A DNA stretch of 64,000 nt, taken from assembly GCF_011682175.1 (NCBI RefSeq), contig NZ_WHJG01000003.1, forward strand, positions 248,001 to 312,000, read 5' to 3'. This DNA is from Massilia frigida. Its GTDB lineage: Bacteria; Pseudomonadota; Gammaproteobacteria; Burkholderiales; Burkholderiaceae_D. A model generated the notes under the pieces. That model was not told the DNA's origin. It searched no databases and worked only from the letters and a program-made list of their open reading frames with translations. Each line of letters opens with the position of its first letter. Within the stretch, counting starts at the first letter, position 1. A program made the translations under genes and the position numbers. This document shows positions 37,797-47,489 of the stretch, one piece after another.

Positions 37797-37865
37797 TCAC
37801 ATACCACCGCTGTGGGGACGAAGGCCGGAGCCGCTGCTACTGCTACTGTGCTACTGTCGTCATCG

Positions 37866-38417
37866 TTATCCGCCAGTTCCATAGGAGTCCAACGCCAGCA
37901 ATAGGCTGACCCTGTGCTCGCGCGCTACTGTTTGCCAAGATTCGCCAGTGAGAGCCCCTTCTATTGCCCACAAGAGATTGAGGCTGACACGTGCTCCCGA
38001 GCGCTTGGCCATCGCAAAGGCCGCAACTGAGCCAAGCATTGTAAGGTGCTCCAAGGAGTGGATTCCCGCTGCCGCGAGGATGGCCGCGGACTTGGGGCCG
38101 AGGTTTGCTATGCTCCCGAGTTCGCGGCCGGCATCGTCGGACAGTGGCGACTTTTGGACCGGTCCAGACTCAACCATTGTCTTGTTGGCGCGGGTAGCGG
38201 CGTTGATGGCGGCTTGAATCGCCGCCTTCGCCTGAGGACTATTCTTCCAGCATGATGAGCCAACAAGCGCGGCGGCTCTTTCTACAATGTCTTGGACGTC
38301 TGCGGCAGCCAGTTGCTCCAGATCCGAATATCCCATTTGCTCAAGTCGAGCGATGACCATCGGCCCGACCCCTTTGACTGCACGAAGTATTTCTCGATCA
38401 TTTACAGAAAACGGCAT
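37866..38417 (-). CDS. Helix-hairpin-helix / TfoX C-terminal-like protein
   Basis: A 183-residue protein. Residues about 3-75 resemble the Cdd1/pathogenicity-related HhH family (REILRAVKGVGPMVIARLEQMGYSDLEQL). After a polar linker (75-98), residues about 100-180 match the TfoX C-terminal domain (IANLGPKSAAILAAAGIHSLEHL..LGSVAAF, then LNLLWAIEGALTGESWQTV). The TfoX N-terminal domain, needed for competence regulation, is absent. DNA or protein binding through HhH motifs is inferred. The ATG at 38417 was chosen over the open frame to 38462, though no strong ribosome-binding site supports either. Confidence 0.72.
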   Translation of the reverse strand: MPFSVNDREILRAVKGVGPMVIARLEQMGYSDLEQLAAADVQDIVERAAALVGSSCWKNSPQAKAAIQAAINAATRANKTMVESGPVQKSPLSDDAGRELGSIANLGPKSAAILAAAGIHSLEHLTMLGSVAAFAMAKRSGARVSLNLLWAIEGALTGESWQTVAREHRVSLLLALDSYGTGG

Positions 38418-38812
38418 CGAAGGGATCCATCCTATAACGGCTAGCTGGGTCCACGTCTGCAATACGCCACCAGCGGGAACGGACGATAATTATACCGAGA
38501 ATCAAGACGACGGTTGGTTGCTCCAGAAAAATAGGCTCTATGCCGTTTCTAGTGGAATTTGACACGGCGGCAGATGCGTGATGCTGCCAAACCGCGTGGA
38601 TTCCCCCGCCCCTAGCCCCGTCCCCGAGGGCGGGGAAGTCCTTGCTGCCGGACGGGCTCGCGGGCCGGCTGTCATTTTCAGAAGGCGACTGCACCATTTT
38701 GCTGGCCCAGACGGCGACTGTGCACAGGAATCCTGACTTACTTTTGTCAGTAGTGGCCTTCACCATCATCAACTATGCTGAATACTCCTATGCACAGAAG
38801 TGAGGTGCGGGC

Positions 38813-38977
38813 GTGGCAACAGAAATACAGCGCATAGCCGAGCAAGGGGTCTTGACACTGCCGGATGCTGCCTGGGAGCAGGCGCGACAACGAATGGATG
38901 TCGTAGGGCCGCTCGCGGCACTTGATTTCGTCGGACATCAGGTTGCCGATGACGCCGCGCACGGCGGCCAGCGTTGA
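38813..38977 (+). pseudogene. tniA: tniA transposase, N-terminal fragment
   Basis: A GTG-started frame of 54 residues whose N-terminus matches Tn402-type TniA: EIQRIAEQGVLTLPDAAWEQAR, then PLAALDFVGHQVADDAA. The rest of the DDE transposase, about 500 residues, is missing. The frame leaves the homology near 38958 and stops at 38977. Confidence 0.75.
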
Positions 38978-39120
38978 CGACAGCGCAGCAAGCCGATGCC
39001 ATGGTACGCCTCATAGCTGGCGAGTCAGTGGCTAAGGTTGCCCGTGATTACGGTTCGACTCGCCAGTCCATCATGCGAGTACGCGCAAGGCACAATTCAG
39101 TCGATGCAGCCGACTCCTGA
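38959..39120 (+). pseudogene. Resolvase (tniR-like), C-terminal HTH fragment
   Basis: A different frame from the tniA fragment. It encodes RRPALTTAQQADAMVRLIAGESVAKVARDYGSTRQSIMRVR, the C-terminal helix-turn-helix of a serine recombinase, ending at TGA 39120, six bases before the right inverted repeat. The catalytic domain is absent. The junction with tniA lies near 38958, consistent with one large internal deletion removing tniB, tniQ and most of both genes. Confidence 0.7.
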
Positions 39121-39150
39121 CATTCGCGCAGTCGCCTTCTGAAAACGACA

Positions 39151-39732
39151 GCAGCGCGACAGTTTTCTGCAAGGCTATGGCTGAGGCAAGGGCAAGTGCT
39201 CATCAAAGAGCCGGTCCGGGGTGCCACGGAAGATCCTGCGTTGTGATCGTCGATGGGCCGGCGCCCGGCGTTCTTCAGCAGGAGGTGGCGCCTCGGAAAT
39301 TGTCCTACGAATGGCGGCCAAGGCTGGTGACGGGCTGGTATGACCTTCGCGCGCATCGGATTTTGGCCAATGAGTCCGGCCACGGGCTCACTCCAGTCGC
39401 TACGTCATTCGCGCGGCTCAATTTCCAGGACGCGGTAAGGTCTGCGGCGCCCCTCAAGCGCGCCGTTCGCTTACCTGCTGTGGCCTGCGTTGCATCTGCC
39501 CTGAGCCATGGCATCCTGACAGGCCCGCATCGACGCGACCGAGAGGAGAGATGGGTGATAGCGGCGTGACGATACCCGATCTTTCCCGGCATCCGTTACG
39601 GCGCGTATCAAAACATTAATATTGTTGACAGCCCCGGGGATGTTTGCAACACTCGCCGCCTGTCTTGATTCCCGCCAAGCCTGCCCGCGCCGTGCGGCCG
39701 CAAGCTTGGCTACCGTCTTTCCTGGAGAACCC
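39151..39732. other. Intergenic region before alpha-2-macroglobulin gene
   Basis: About 580 bases between the transposon relic and the A2M start. The longest frame (39177-39569, plus strand) has no recognisable domain. TTGACA at 39625-39630 with AACACT 17 bases later (39648) is a possible weak promoter for the A2M operon. Nothing else is recognised. Confidence 0.5.
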
Positions 39733-42700
39733 ATGCGCGCCCCGTCCAAACGATTGACCCTGCTGCCCCTGGCCTTGCTGGCGCTGGCCGCGCAGGCGCA
39801 GACTACGGTCGAGGCGTTCACGCCGTCCGGCCCGATGAAAGCCGTGCGCCAGGTGACGGCGCGCTTTTCCGCCCCCATGGTGGCCTTCGGCGACCAGCGC
39901 CTGGCCGAACCGTTCGCCATCGATTGCCTGGAACCGGGCAGCGGGCGCTGGATCGACGCGCGCATCTGGAGCTACGATTTCGCGCGCGATGTGCCGCCCG
40001 GCGTGCGCTGCAGCTTCACCCTCAAGCCCGATGCGCGCGACCTCGCTGCCCAGCCGCTGGCCGGCACCACGCGCTTCGCTTTCGATACCGGCGGTCCAGG
40101 CGTGCGCGAAAGCAGCCCGCGCCAGGGCTACCCGGTCGACGAGCAGCAGGTGTTCATGCTGGCGCTCGACGCCCCGGCGCGCCCGGCCAGCATCGCCGCC
40201 AAGGCTTACTGCGGGGTGGAAGGCATCAACGAACGGATCGGCGTGCGGGTGCTCGCCGGGCTCGAACGCGACCAGGTACTGGCCGCGCGCAAAAGCTATG
40301 TCGACCGCTACATCAAGGAGTACGTGCAGCGCGGCGGCACGGCGCCCAAGGGCAAGGATGACTTGCCGCTGGCGCTGGTGCAGTGCAAGCGCAGCTTGCC
40401 GGCCAACGCCGCCGTATCGCTGGTCTGGGCCGCCGGCATCGAAGGCATGGGCGGCGTCGCCTCCGGTGCCGACCAGGCGCTCGCCTTTACCACCCGGCGC
40501 GACTTCAGCGCGCAGTTTATCTGCGACTACCTGACCACCAACGGTCCCTGCATTCCGCTTACCCCGCTGCGCCTCTCCTTCAGCGCACCGATCACGCGCG
40601 CCGACGCCGACAAAATCACACTTACCGGCGCCGACGGCAAACAGTATCGTCCCACCTGGGATGGCGGCACGGCGCCCAGCGCCCCGGTCAGCTACCTGTC
40701 CTTCCGCGGCCCCTTCGCCGAGAAAAGCAGCCTGAAACTGGCGCTGCCGCCCGGGATCAAGGACGATGCCGGCCGCGCGCTGGTCAACCAGGGCCAGTTC
40801 CCGATGACGATCGCGATCGATGCGCTGCCGCCGCTGCTCAAGTTCCCGGCCCGTTTCGGCATCATCGAAGCGCGCACCGAGCGCCTGCTGCCGGTCACGG
40901 TGCGCAACATCGAAGCGAAGCTGACCGGGAAGCTGCGCAGCGCCGGCGCCATGCTGCGCGTCGACGTGCAGGGCGAGCGCCAGGACCTCGACGTGATGGC
41001 CTGGATGAAGCGCCTGGCCGGCAACGGCTGGCAAGTCGGCGAACTGTCTGGCGATGAGCTCAAGAAGTCGGTCTTCGCCGGCCTGAAAAGCGGCAAGCCG
41101 GAGCCATTTTCCTTGCCGGCGCCGGGTGGCGGACGCGCGTTCGAAGTGATCGGCATCCCGCTGCCCAAGCCGGGCTTTTACGTCGTCGAACTGGAAAGCC
41201 CCAAGCTGGGCGTGGCCCTGTTCGATGCAAAAAACACCAAGGCCTACGTCAGCGCGGCAGCCCTGGTGACCAATATGGCGGCCCACTTCAAGCACGGCGC
41301 CGACTCGTCGCTGGTGTGGGTCACCTCGCTCGACAAGGGCCGTCCGGTGCCCAAGGCGGCCGTCGCGGTGCGCGACTGTAACGGGAAATTGCTGTGGCAG
41401 GGCGTGGCCGACGCCAGCGGCGTGGCGCGCATCGACAAACCGCTGGCGCGCGGCGTCTGCAAAGGCAGCAACAACCTGTTCATCAGTGCCCGCAGCGGCG
41501 CCGATTACACCTTCACCTTGTCGAGCTGGCAGAACGGAATCGAATCGTGGCGCTTCAACCTGCCGTTCAATCCCTCGCAGAGCACCACCATCGTCGCCAC
41601 CGTGTTCGACCGCACCTTGCTGCGCGCCGGCGAAACGGTCCACATGAAGCACTTCCTGCGCCGCCATGCCTCGCGCGGCATCGAGTTTGAAACGACCGGC
41701 CCCGAGGCGCGCGCCAGCACCGTGACCGTCGCGCACCAGGGTGGCGACGGCAGCTACGAGCTGCCGCTGCGCTGGAACGCCACCGGCAGCGCCGACAACG
41801 AATGGGTCATTCCCGCCGGCGCCAAGCTGGGCGTGTACGAGGTCAAGATCGCGGGCCAGCTGGCCGGCACCTTCCGCGTCGAGCAGTTCCGCGTGCCGAC
41901 CATGAAGGCGCTGCTGAACGGCCCGGCCACGCCGCTGATCGGCGCCACCTCGTTCGATCTCGATTTGCAGGTCGGTTACCTGGCCGGCGGCGTGGCCGGC
42001 AAGGCACCGGTCAAGCTGCGCACCCTGACCGAGGAAAAGGTGGTCTGGTTCGAAGGCTACGACGACTACAACCTGGATGCCGGCGACGTGCGCGAAGGCG
42101 TGCAGGACGAAGCCGGCTACGACGAGGATGGCGCCGACGACGAGGGCGAAGGCGCGGCCAAAGGCGCCGACATCCGCACCCGCGCGCTGGTGCTCGACAA
42201 GGCCGGCGGCGCGCGCGTCACGATTGACAAACTCCCCGTGGGCGAGCGCGCGCGCGACCTGGTGGCCGAAGTGTCGTACCAGGACGCCAACGGCGAGACC
42301 CTGTCGACATCGACCCGGATCGCGTTGTGGCCCTCGTCCTACGTGGTGGGCATCAAGCCGGACGACTGGACTGACAGCAAGGACAGCGTCAGCTTCGAGG
42401 TGGTGGTGCTGGGCGTGGGCGGCAAGCCTGCGCCGAATGTGGCGGTCGATGTCGACCTGTTCAAGCGCATGAACTATTCCCACCGGCGGCGCCTGATCGG
42501 CGGTTTTTACGCCTATGAGAACAGCAGCGAAATCACGCGCATCGGGCCGGCCTGCGAGGGCCGCACCAATGCCAAAGGCCTGTTGCGTTGCACCGTCAAG
42601 GCATCGGACGACGGCAACCTGGTGCTGCGCGCGCGCGTCGTCGACAGCCAGCAGCGCGTCGCCGTCAGCCAGCGCGACGTGTGGGTGGCCGGCGGCGGCG

Positions 42701-45372
42701 AATGGTGGTACCGGGCCGGCGACAACGACCGCATCGACTTGCTGCCATCGGCCAAGCGCTATGAACCGGGCCAGGACGCCACCTTCCAGGTGCGCAGCCC
42801 GTTCCGCGACGCCACCGTGCTGATCACGGTCGAACGCGAAGGCATCCTCGACACCTACGTGCGGCGCCTGGACGGCAAGGAGCCGGCCTTCACCATTCCC
42901 ATGCTGGGCAAGTACGCGCCCAACGTGTTCGTCTCGGCGATGGTCGTGCGCGGCCGTGTGGCCGGGGTGCAGCCGACCGCCATGGTCGACCTGGGCAAGC
43001 CATCCTACAAGCTGGGAATCGCGCCGGTGCGGGTGGGCTGGAGCGCGCATGAACTGAAGGTGCAGGTGTCGACCGACAAGCAGGATTACAAGGTGCGCGA
43101 GAACGCCAGCGTGACCCTGAAAGTCACCCGAGCCGATGGCACGCCGCTACCTGCCGGCACCGAAGTGGCGCTGGCGGCGGTCGATACGGGCCTGCTCGAA
43201 CTGATGCCCAACAATAGCTGGCGCCTGTTGAACGCGATGATGCAGGAACGCGTACTCCAGGTGGAAACCTCGACCGCGCAGATGCAGGTGGTCGGCAAGC
43301 GCCACTTCGGACGCAAGGCGGTGCCCACCGGCGGTGGCGGCGGCAAAGGAAGCCGCGAGCTGTTCGACACGCTGCTGCTGTGGAAGCCGCGCGTCGTCCT
43401 CGACGCCAAAGGCGAGGCGCGCGTGCCGCTGACCCTGAACGACACGCTGACGACGTTCCGCATCGTGGCCGTGGCCAGCGGCGGCAGCGGCTTGTTCGGC
43501 ACCGGATCGACCGAGATCCGCAGCAGCCAGGATCTGATCGTGGTGCCGGGCCTGCCCTCGGTGGTGCGCGCCGGCGACCGCCTGCGTGCCGGCTTCACCT
43601 TGCGTAACACCACCGACGCCGCGTTGAAGGTCGATTTTGGCGCCAGCGTGGCCGCCGACGGTGGCGCCGCCAAAGCGCTGGCGCGCCAGGGCCTGACCCT
43701 GGCACCCGGCCAGGCGCAGGAAGCCGGCTGGGATGTCCAGGTGCCGGCCGGCACCAGCGCGCTCGCATGGACCATCGACGCCCGTGGCGCCGGCAGCGCC
43801 GACCAGCTGCGCGTGAGCCAGAAGGTGCTGCCGGCGGTACCGGTGCGCACCCTCCAGTCCACCCTGGTGCGCCTGGACCAGCCGCAAACGCTCAAAGTAC
43901 AGTCGCCGGCGGACGCCTTGCCCGGCCAGGGCGGCGTGCGCGCAACCTTCGTGGCGCGCCTGGGCGACAGCCTGCCCGCCGTGCGCGATTTCATGTCAGC
44001 CTACCAGTATCGCGGCGTCGAGCAGGATGCCTCGCGCGCGGTGGCCCTGCGCGACCCGGCCCTGTGGAATACGCTGGCGGCGGCCTTGCCGTCGCAGCTC
44101 GATGCCGACGGCCTGGCCAAGTACTACCCAACCCAGACCAAGGGCAGCGACAGCCTGACCGCCTACCTGCTGTCGGTCAGCGCCGAAGCCGGCCTGCCGC
44201 TTGCACCAGCGCTCAGGGAACGCATGGAAGAGGGCTTGCGCCAGTTCGTCCAGGGACGCGTGGTGCGCAGCGCGCGCACCGCCCGCGTCGATACGGCGGT
44301 GCGCAAACTGGCGGCGCTGGAGGCGCTGTCGCGCACGCGCCCGGTGGCGCCCGAGTTGCTCGAATCGTTCACCATCGAACCGAACCTGTGGCCCACCTCG
44401 GCCGTCATCGACTGGTACCTGATCCTTCAGCGCAGTCCCGCGCTGGCGCAGCGCGACGCCAAGCTGGCGCAGTTGCAGCAAGTGCTGCGCGCGCGCGTCA
44501 ACCTGCAAGGGGCGAGCCTGGCGTTTTCGACCGAAAAGAATGACAGCTGGTGGTGGATCATGGCCTCGCCCGACATCAACGCCAACCGCCTGCTGCTGGC
44601 CGTGATCGACGATCCGGCCTGGCAGGGCGACATGGGGCGCCTCGCGCGCGGGACCCTGGGACGCCAGCAGAAAGGGCGCTGGGGTTCGACCCTGGCCAAC
44701 GCCTGGGGCGTGCTGGCGCTGGACAAATTCTCGCGCAAGTTCGAGCCGGATGCGGTCAGCGGCAGCAGCAGCGCGCGCCTCGGCAGCACCGTCAAGGAAG
44801 CCAACTGGAACGCGCGCGGCGTCTCCGTGGTCAACCACCCGTGGGGCGCCGGCCAGCAGGATCTGGTCCTGACCCACAACGGCGGCGGCAAGCCATGGGC
44901 CATCGTGCAAAGCCTGGCGGCGGTGGAACTCAAGGCGCCGCTGGCGAACGGCTACCGCATCGTCAAGACCATCACCCCGCTTGAACAGAAGGTCAAGGGC
45001 GCCTGGTCGCGCGGCGACAGCTACCGCGTGCGGCTCGACATCGAAGCGCAGGCCGACATGACCTGGGTGGCGCTGGACGACCCGATTCCGGCCAGCGCCA
45101 CCATTCTCGGCAACGGCCTGGGACGCGATGCCCAGACCCTGCCCGGCGCCGAGCGCCAGGAGCTGTCGCTGCAACCGGTGTTCGAGGAACGCGGCTTCGA
45201 CGCCTTCCGCGCCTATTACGATTTTGTCCCGAAAGGCAAATTGAGCATCGGGTACACGGTGCGCCTGAATAACCAGGGCCGCTTCAACCTGCCGCCGACC
45301 CGGGTCGAAGCGCTGTACAGCCCCGAGCTGGCGGGCGAATTGCCCAACGCGCCTATCGAGGTGGGGCGCTGA
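39733..45372 (+). CDS. Bacterial alpha-2-macroglobulin (no thioester Cys)
   Basis: A 1879-residue periplasmic protein of the YfhM type. The signal peptide is LTLLPLALLALAAQAQ, cleaved near residue 22. The many MG domains include an acidic linker at about 785-815 (EGVQDEAGYDEDGADDEG). The bait/A2M core runs from about 1165 and the terpenoid-cyclase-like toroid from about 1420. At the thioester position the sequence is YQYRGVEQ: Glu1430 and Gln1431 are kept, but Cys is Gly1428. Protease trapping by covalent capture is therefore unlikely. The ATG at 39733 has GGAG seven bases upstream. It overlaps pbpC as TGATG, the usual pairing with peptidoglycan repair enzyme PBP1C. Confidence 0.92.
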   Translation: MRAPSKRLTLLPLALLALAAQAQTTVEAFTPSGPMKAVRQVTARFSAPMVAFGDQRLAEPFAIDCLEPGSGRWIDARIWSYDFARDVPPGVRCSFTLKPDARDLAAQPLAGTTRFAFDTGGPGVRESSPRQGYPVDEQQVFMLALDAPARPASIAAKAYCGVEGINERIGVRVLAGLERDQVLAARKSYVDRYIKEYVQRGGTAPKGKDDLPLALVQCKRSLPANAAVSLVWAAGIEGMGGVASGADQALAFTTRRDFSAQFICDYLTTNGPCIPLTPLRLSFSAPITRADADKITLTGADGKQYRPTWDGGTAPSAPVSYLSFRGPFAEKSSLKLALPPGIKDDAGRALVNQGQFPMTIAIDALPPLLKFPARFGIIEARTERLLPVTVRNIEAKLTGKLRSAGAMLRVDVQGERQDLDVMAWMKRLAGNGWQVGELSGDELKKSVFAGLKSGKPEPFSLPAPGGGRAFEVIGIPLPKPGFYVVELESPKLGVALFDAKNTKAYVSAAALVTNMAAHFKHGADSSLVWVTSLDKGRPVPKAAVAVRDCNGKLLWQGVADASGVARIDKPLARGVCKGSNNLFISARSGADYTFTLSSWQNGIESWRFNLPFNPSQSTTIVATVFDRTLLRAGETVHMKHFLRRHASRGIEFETTGPEARASTVTVAHQGGDGSYELPLRWNATGSADNEWVIPAGAKLGVYEVKIAGQLAGTFRVEQFRVPTMKALLNGPATPLIGATSFDLDLQVGYLAGGVAGKAPVKLRTLTEEKVVWFEGYDDYNLDAGDVREGVQDEAGYDEDGADDEGEGAAKGADIRTRALVLDKAGGARVTIDKLPVGERARDLVAEVSYQDANGETLSTSTRIALWPSSYVVGIKPDDWTDSKDSVSFEVVVLGVGGKPAPNVAVDVDLFKRMNYSHRRRLIGGFYAYENSSEITRIGPACEGRTNAKGLLRCTVKASDDGNLVLRARVVDSQQRVAVSQRDVWVAGGGEWWYRAGDNDRIDLLPSAKRYEPGQDATFQVRSPFRDATVLITVEREGILDTYVRRLDGKEPAFTIPMLGKYAPNVFVSAMVVRGRVAGVQPTAMVDLGKPSYKLGIAPVRVGWSAHELKVQVSTDKQDYKVRENASVTLKVTRADGTPLPAGTEVALAAVDTGLLELMPNNSWRLLNAMMQERVLQVETSTAQMQVVGKRHFGRKAVPTGGGGGKGSRELFDTLLLWKPRVVLDAKGEARVPLTLNDTLTTFRIVAVASGGSGLFGTGSTEIRSSQDLIVVPGLPSVVRAGDRLRAGFTLRNTTDAALKVDFGASVAADGGAAKALARQGLTLAPGQAQEAGWDVQVPAGTSALAWTIDARGAGSADQLRVSQKVLPAVPVRTLQSTLVRLDQPQTLKVQSPADALPGQGGVRATFVARLGDSLPAVRDFMSAYQYRGVEQDASRAVALRDPALWNTLAAALPSQLDADGLAKYYPTQTKGSDSLTAYLLSVSAEAGLPLAPALRERMEEGLRQFVQGRVVRSARTARVDTAVRKLAALEALSRTRPVAPELLESFTIEPNLWPTSAVIDWYLILQRSPALAQRDAKLAQLQQVLRARVNLQGASLAFSTEKNDSWWWIMASPDINANRLLLAVIDDPAWQGDMGRLARGTLGRQQKGRWGSTLANAWGVLALDKFSRKFEPDAVSGSSSARLGSTVKEANWNARGVSVVNHPWGAGQQDLVLTHNGGGKPWAIVQSLAAVELKAPLANGYRIVKTITPLEQKVKGAWSRGDSYRVRLDIEAQADMTWVALDDPIPASATILGNGLGRDAQTLPGAERQELSLQPVFEERGFDAFRAYYDFVPKGKLSIGYTVRLNNQGRFNLPPTRVEALYSPELAGELPNAPIEVGR

Positions 45373-47456
45373 TGCGGTGCATCGCCGCGCTGCTGTTGCT
45401 GGCGTGCGCCAACGCGCTGGCCGTGCCCACGCCGGAGCAGGTGAGGGCGGCTTACCGCTCGTCCGACGCCGAGCTGCTCGACCGCCACGGCGTGCCGATC
45501 CAGTCGCTGCGCACCGACATGACGCTGCGGCGCGCACCGTGGGTGGGCCTGGCCGATATTTCACCGGCCATGCGCCTGGCGCTGGTGCACGCCGAAGACC
45601 GGCGCTTCATGCAGCACGACGGGGTGGACGTGGGCGCGCTCGGCAAGGCCGCCTGGGACAACCTGCTGCGCACCCGCGCGCGCGGCGCCTCGACCATCAC
45701 GATGCAACTGGCGGCGCTGCTCGATGAGCGCCTGCGCGCCAGTGCGGGAGGACGCAGCTGGGGCCAGAAATGGGACCAGGCCAGCGCCGCGCGCGAGCTG
45801 GAAGCCGGCTGGAGCAAGGCCCAGATCATGGAAGCCTATCTGAACCTGGTGCCGTTTCGGGGCGAGCTGCAAGGCATCGGCGCGGCCTCGCGCGGGCTGT
45901 TCGGCAAAGTGCCGTCGGGGCTGAACCAGGCCGAGTCGGCGATCCTGGCGAGCCTGTTGCGCGCGCCGTCGGCGCCGCCGCGCGTGGTGGCGCAGCGCGC
46001 CTGCGTGCTGGCGAAAGAAATCAACCCGGCCGCCAGTTGCGCCGGCATCGAGTGGGATGTGGCGGCGGCGTTTTCCCGTCCTGCCGCCAGTGCGGGCCAG
46101 GCGCAGGCACCGCAGGTGGCCCAGCGCCTGCTCAAGGGCGCCGCGCGCCAGGTGCGCAGCACGCTCGACGCCAGCTTGCAGCGCCAGGCCCAGGACAGCC
46201 TGCGCCAGCATCTGGCGGCCCTGCGCGAGCGCAACGTGACGCAAGGCGCGCTGGTGGTGCTCGATAACGCCAGCGGCGAGATCGTCGCCTATGTCGCCAA
46301 CGGCGGCGCCAGTGAAGTCGACGGCGTGCTGGCCCTGCGCCAGGCCGGCTCCACCCTCAAACCCTTCCTGTACCAGCTGGCGATGGAACGCGGCTGGATC
46401 ACCGCCGCCTCGCTGCAAGACGATTCGCCGCTCGAAATCGCCACCGCCGCCGGGCCGTACGTGCCGCAGAATTACGATCGCCAGTTCAAGGGCTGGGTCA
46501 GCACCCGCACCAGCCTGGCCAGTTCGCTCAACGTGCCGGCGGTGCGCATGCTCCAGCTTACTGGGCTGGAGCGCTTCCACGCCCGCCTGCGCGCGCTCGG
46601 CATGGACAGCCTTTCCGAGCCGGCCGAGTTTTACGGCTATTCGCTGGCGCTGGGGTCGGGCGACGTCTCGCTGCTCGAACTGGCCAACGCCTACCGCACC
46701 CTGGCCAACGGCGGCCTGCATGGCAGCGTCACCTTGCAGGCGCGCGCGCCGCAAGCGAAAACACGGGTGCTCGATGCGCGTTCAGCATTCATCGTCGGCG
46801 ATATCTTGTCGGACCGGGCGGCGCGCAGCCTCACCTTCGGCCTGCGTAATGAACTGGCCACCGCGTTCTGGAGCGCGGTCAAGACCGGCACCAGCAAGGA
46901 TATGCGCGACAACTGGTGCGTGGGCTATTCGGAAAAATACACGGTGGCGGTCTGGGTCGGCAATTTCGACGGCAGCCCGATGTGGGACGTGTCCGGCGTG
47001 ACCGGCGCGGCGCCGGTGTGGCGCGACGTGATGGACTTCCTGCACCGGCAAACGCCAAGCCGCGCCCCGGCCGCGCCAGCAGGGCTGGTGCAGCAGGTGG
47101 TCGGCTACCAGCCGGCGTTCGAAGCGCCGCGCAGGGAATGGTTTGTGCGCGGCACCGAGAGCGCGCAGGTGACCCTGCTGGGAGCGCAGCAGCGCCGCGC
47201 CGCGATCCTGTACCCCGGCCCGGCCAGCGTGATCGCCATCGATCCGGATATCCCGGCGGGGCTGGAGCGGGTGGTGTTCCGCGCCCAGGGTGCGGCCGGG
47301 CTGGCGTGGCGTCTCGATGGGGTGGCGCTGGGCGCGGCCAGCGCGGGCCACGCCTGGCAGCCGGTGGCCGGCGAACATGAACTGGCGCTGGTGGACGAGC
47401 ACGACACGGTGGTGGCGGTAAGCCGCTTCAGCGTGCGCGGCAGTCGGGCAAATTAA
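45372..47456 (+). CDS. pbpC: Penicillin-binding protein 1C
   Basis: A 694-residue bifunctional peptidoglycan synthase. A signal/anchor (MRCIAALLLLACANALA) is followed by the GT51 glycosyltransferase domain, with catalytic Glu75 in HAEDRRF and GASTITMQLAALL. The transpeptidase domain has Ser327-x-x-Lys330 (AGSTLKP), a second SLNVPAVRM segment and KTGTS near residue 505. A C-terminal PBP1C-type beta domain starts at about 600. It is translationally coupled to the A2M gene. In gammaproteobacteria the same pair is thought to guard the envelope against damage and foreign proteases. Confidence 0.94.
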   Translation: MRCIAALLLLACANALAVPTPEQVRAAYRSSDAELLDRHGVPIQSLRTDMTLRRAPWVGLADISPAMRLALVHAEDRRFMQHDGVDVGALGKAAWDNLLRTRARGASTITMQLAALLDERLRASAGGRSWGQKWDQASAARELEAGWSKAQIMEAYLNLVPFRGELQGIGAASRGLFGKVPSGLNQAESAILASLLRAPSAPPRVVAQRACVLAKEINPAASCAGIEWDVAAAFSRPAASAGQAQAPQVAQRLLKGAARQVRSTLDASLQRQAQDSLRQHLAALRERNVTQGALVVLDNASGEIVAYVANGGASEVDGVLALRQAGSTLKPFLYQLAMERGWITAASLQDDSPLEIATAAGPYVPQNYDRQFKGWVSTRTSLASSLNVPAVRMLQLTGLERFHARLRALGMDSLSEPAEFYGYSLALGSGDVSLLELANAYRTLANGGLHGSVTLQARAPQAKTRVLDARSAFIVGDILSDRAARSLTFGLRNELATAFWSAVKTGTSKDMRDNWCVGYSEKYTVAVWVGNFDGSPMWDVSGVTGAAPVWRDVMDFLHRQTPSRAPAAPAGLVQQVVGYQPAFEAPRREWFVRGTESAQVTLLGAQQRRAAILYPGPASVIAIDPDIPAGLERVVFRAQGAAGLAWRLDGVALGAASAGHAWQPVAGEHELALVDEHDTVVAVSRFSVRGSRAN

Positions 47457-47489
47457 TGCCGTAAAACAACAAACTTGTCCTGGGCCGTT

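Larger units (their letters stand above)
38670..39150 (+). mobile_element. Deletion relic of Tn402/Tn5053-family transposon
   Basis: A 481-base element bounded by 25-base inverted repeats that match at 23 positions: TGTCATTTTCAGAAGGCGAC from 38670 and its complement ending at 39150. These closely resemble the ends of class 1 integron/Tn402 elements (TGTCNTTTTCAGAAGACGRC). A second subterminal repeat (CAGACGGCGACTGTGCAC) starts near 38706. Inside are only the first 50 or so codons of tniA and the last 50 or so codons of a resolvase. The flanking five bases (CCGGC and GCAGC) do not match, so no target duplication is seen. Confidence 0.8.

Noticed and set aside
39177-39569. A 130-codon plus-strand frame after the transposon relic
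   Set aside because: No domain, no clear ribosome-binding site and irregular composition. It is not reported as a gene.
39616-43050. A 1144-codon minus-strand frame opposite the A2M gene
   Set aside because: It is antisense to a clear alpha-2-macroglobulin with a signal peptide, and its own translation has no family features.
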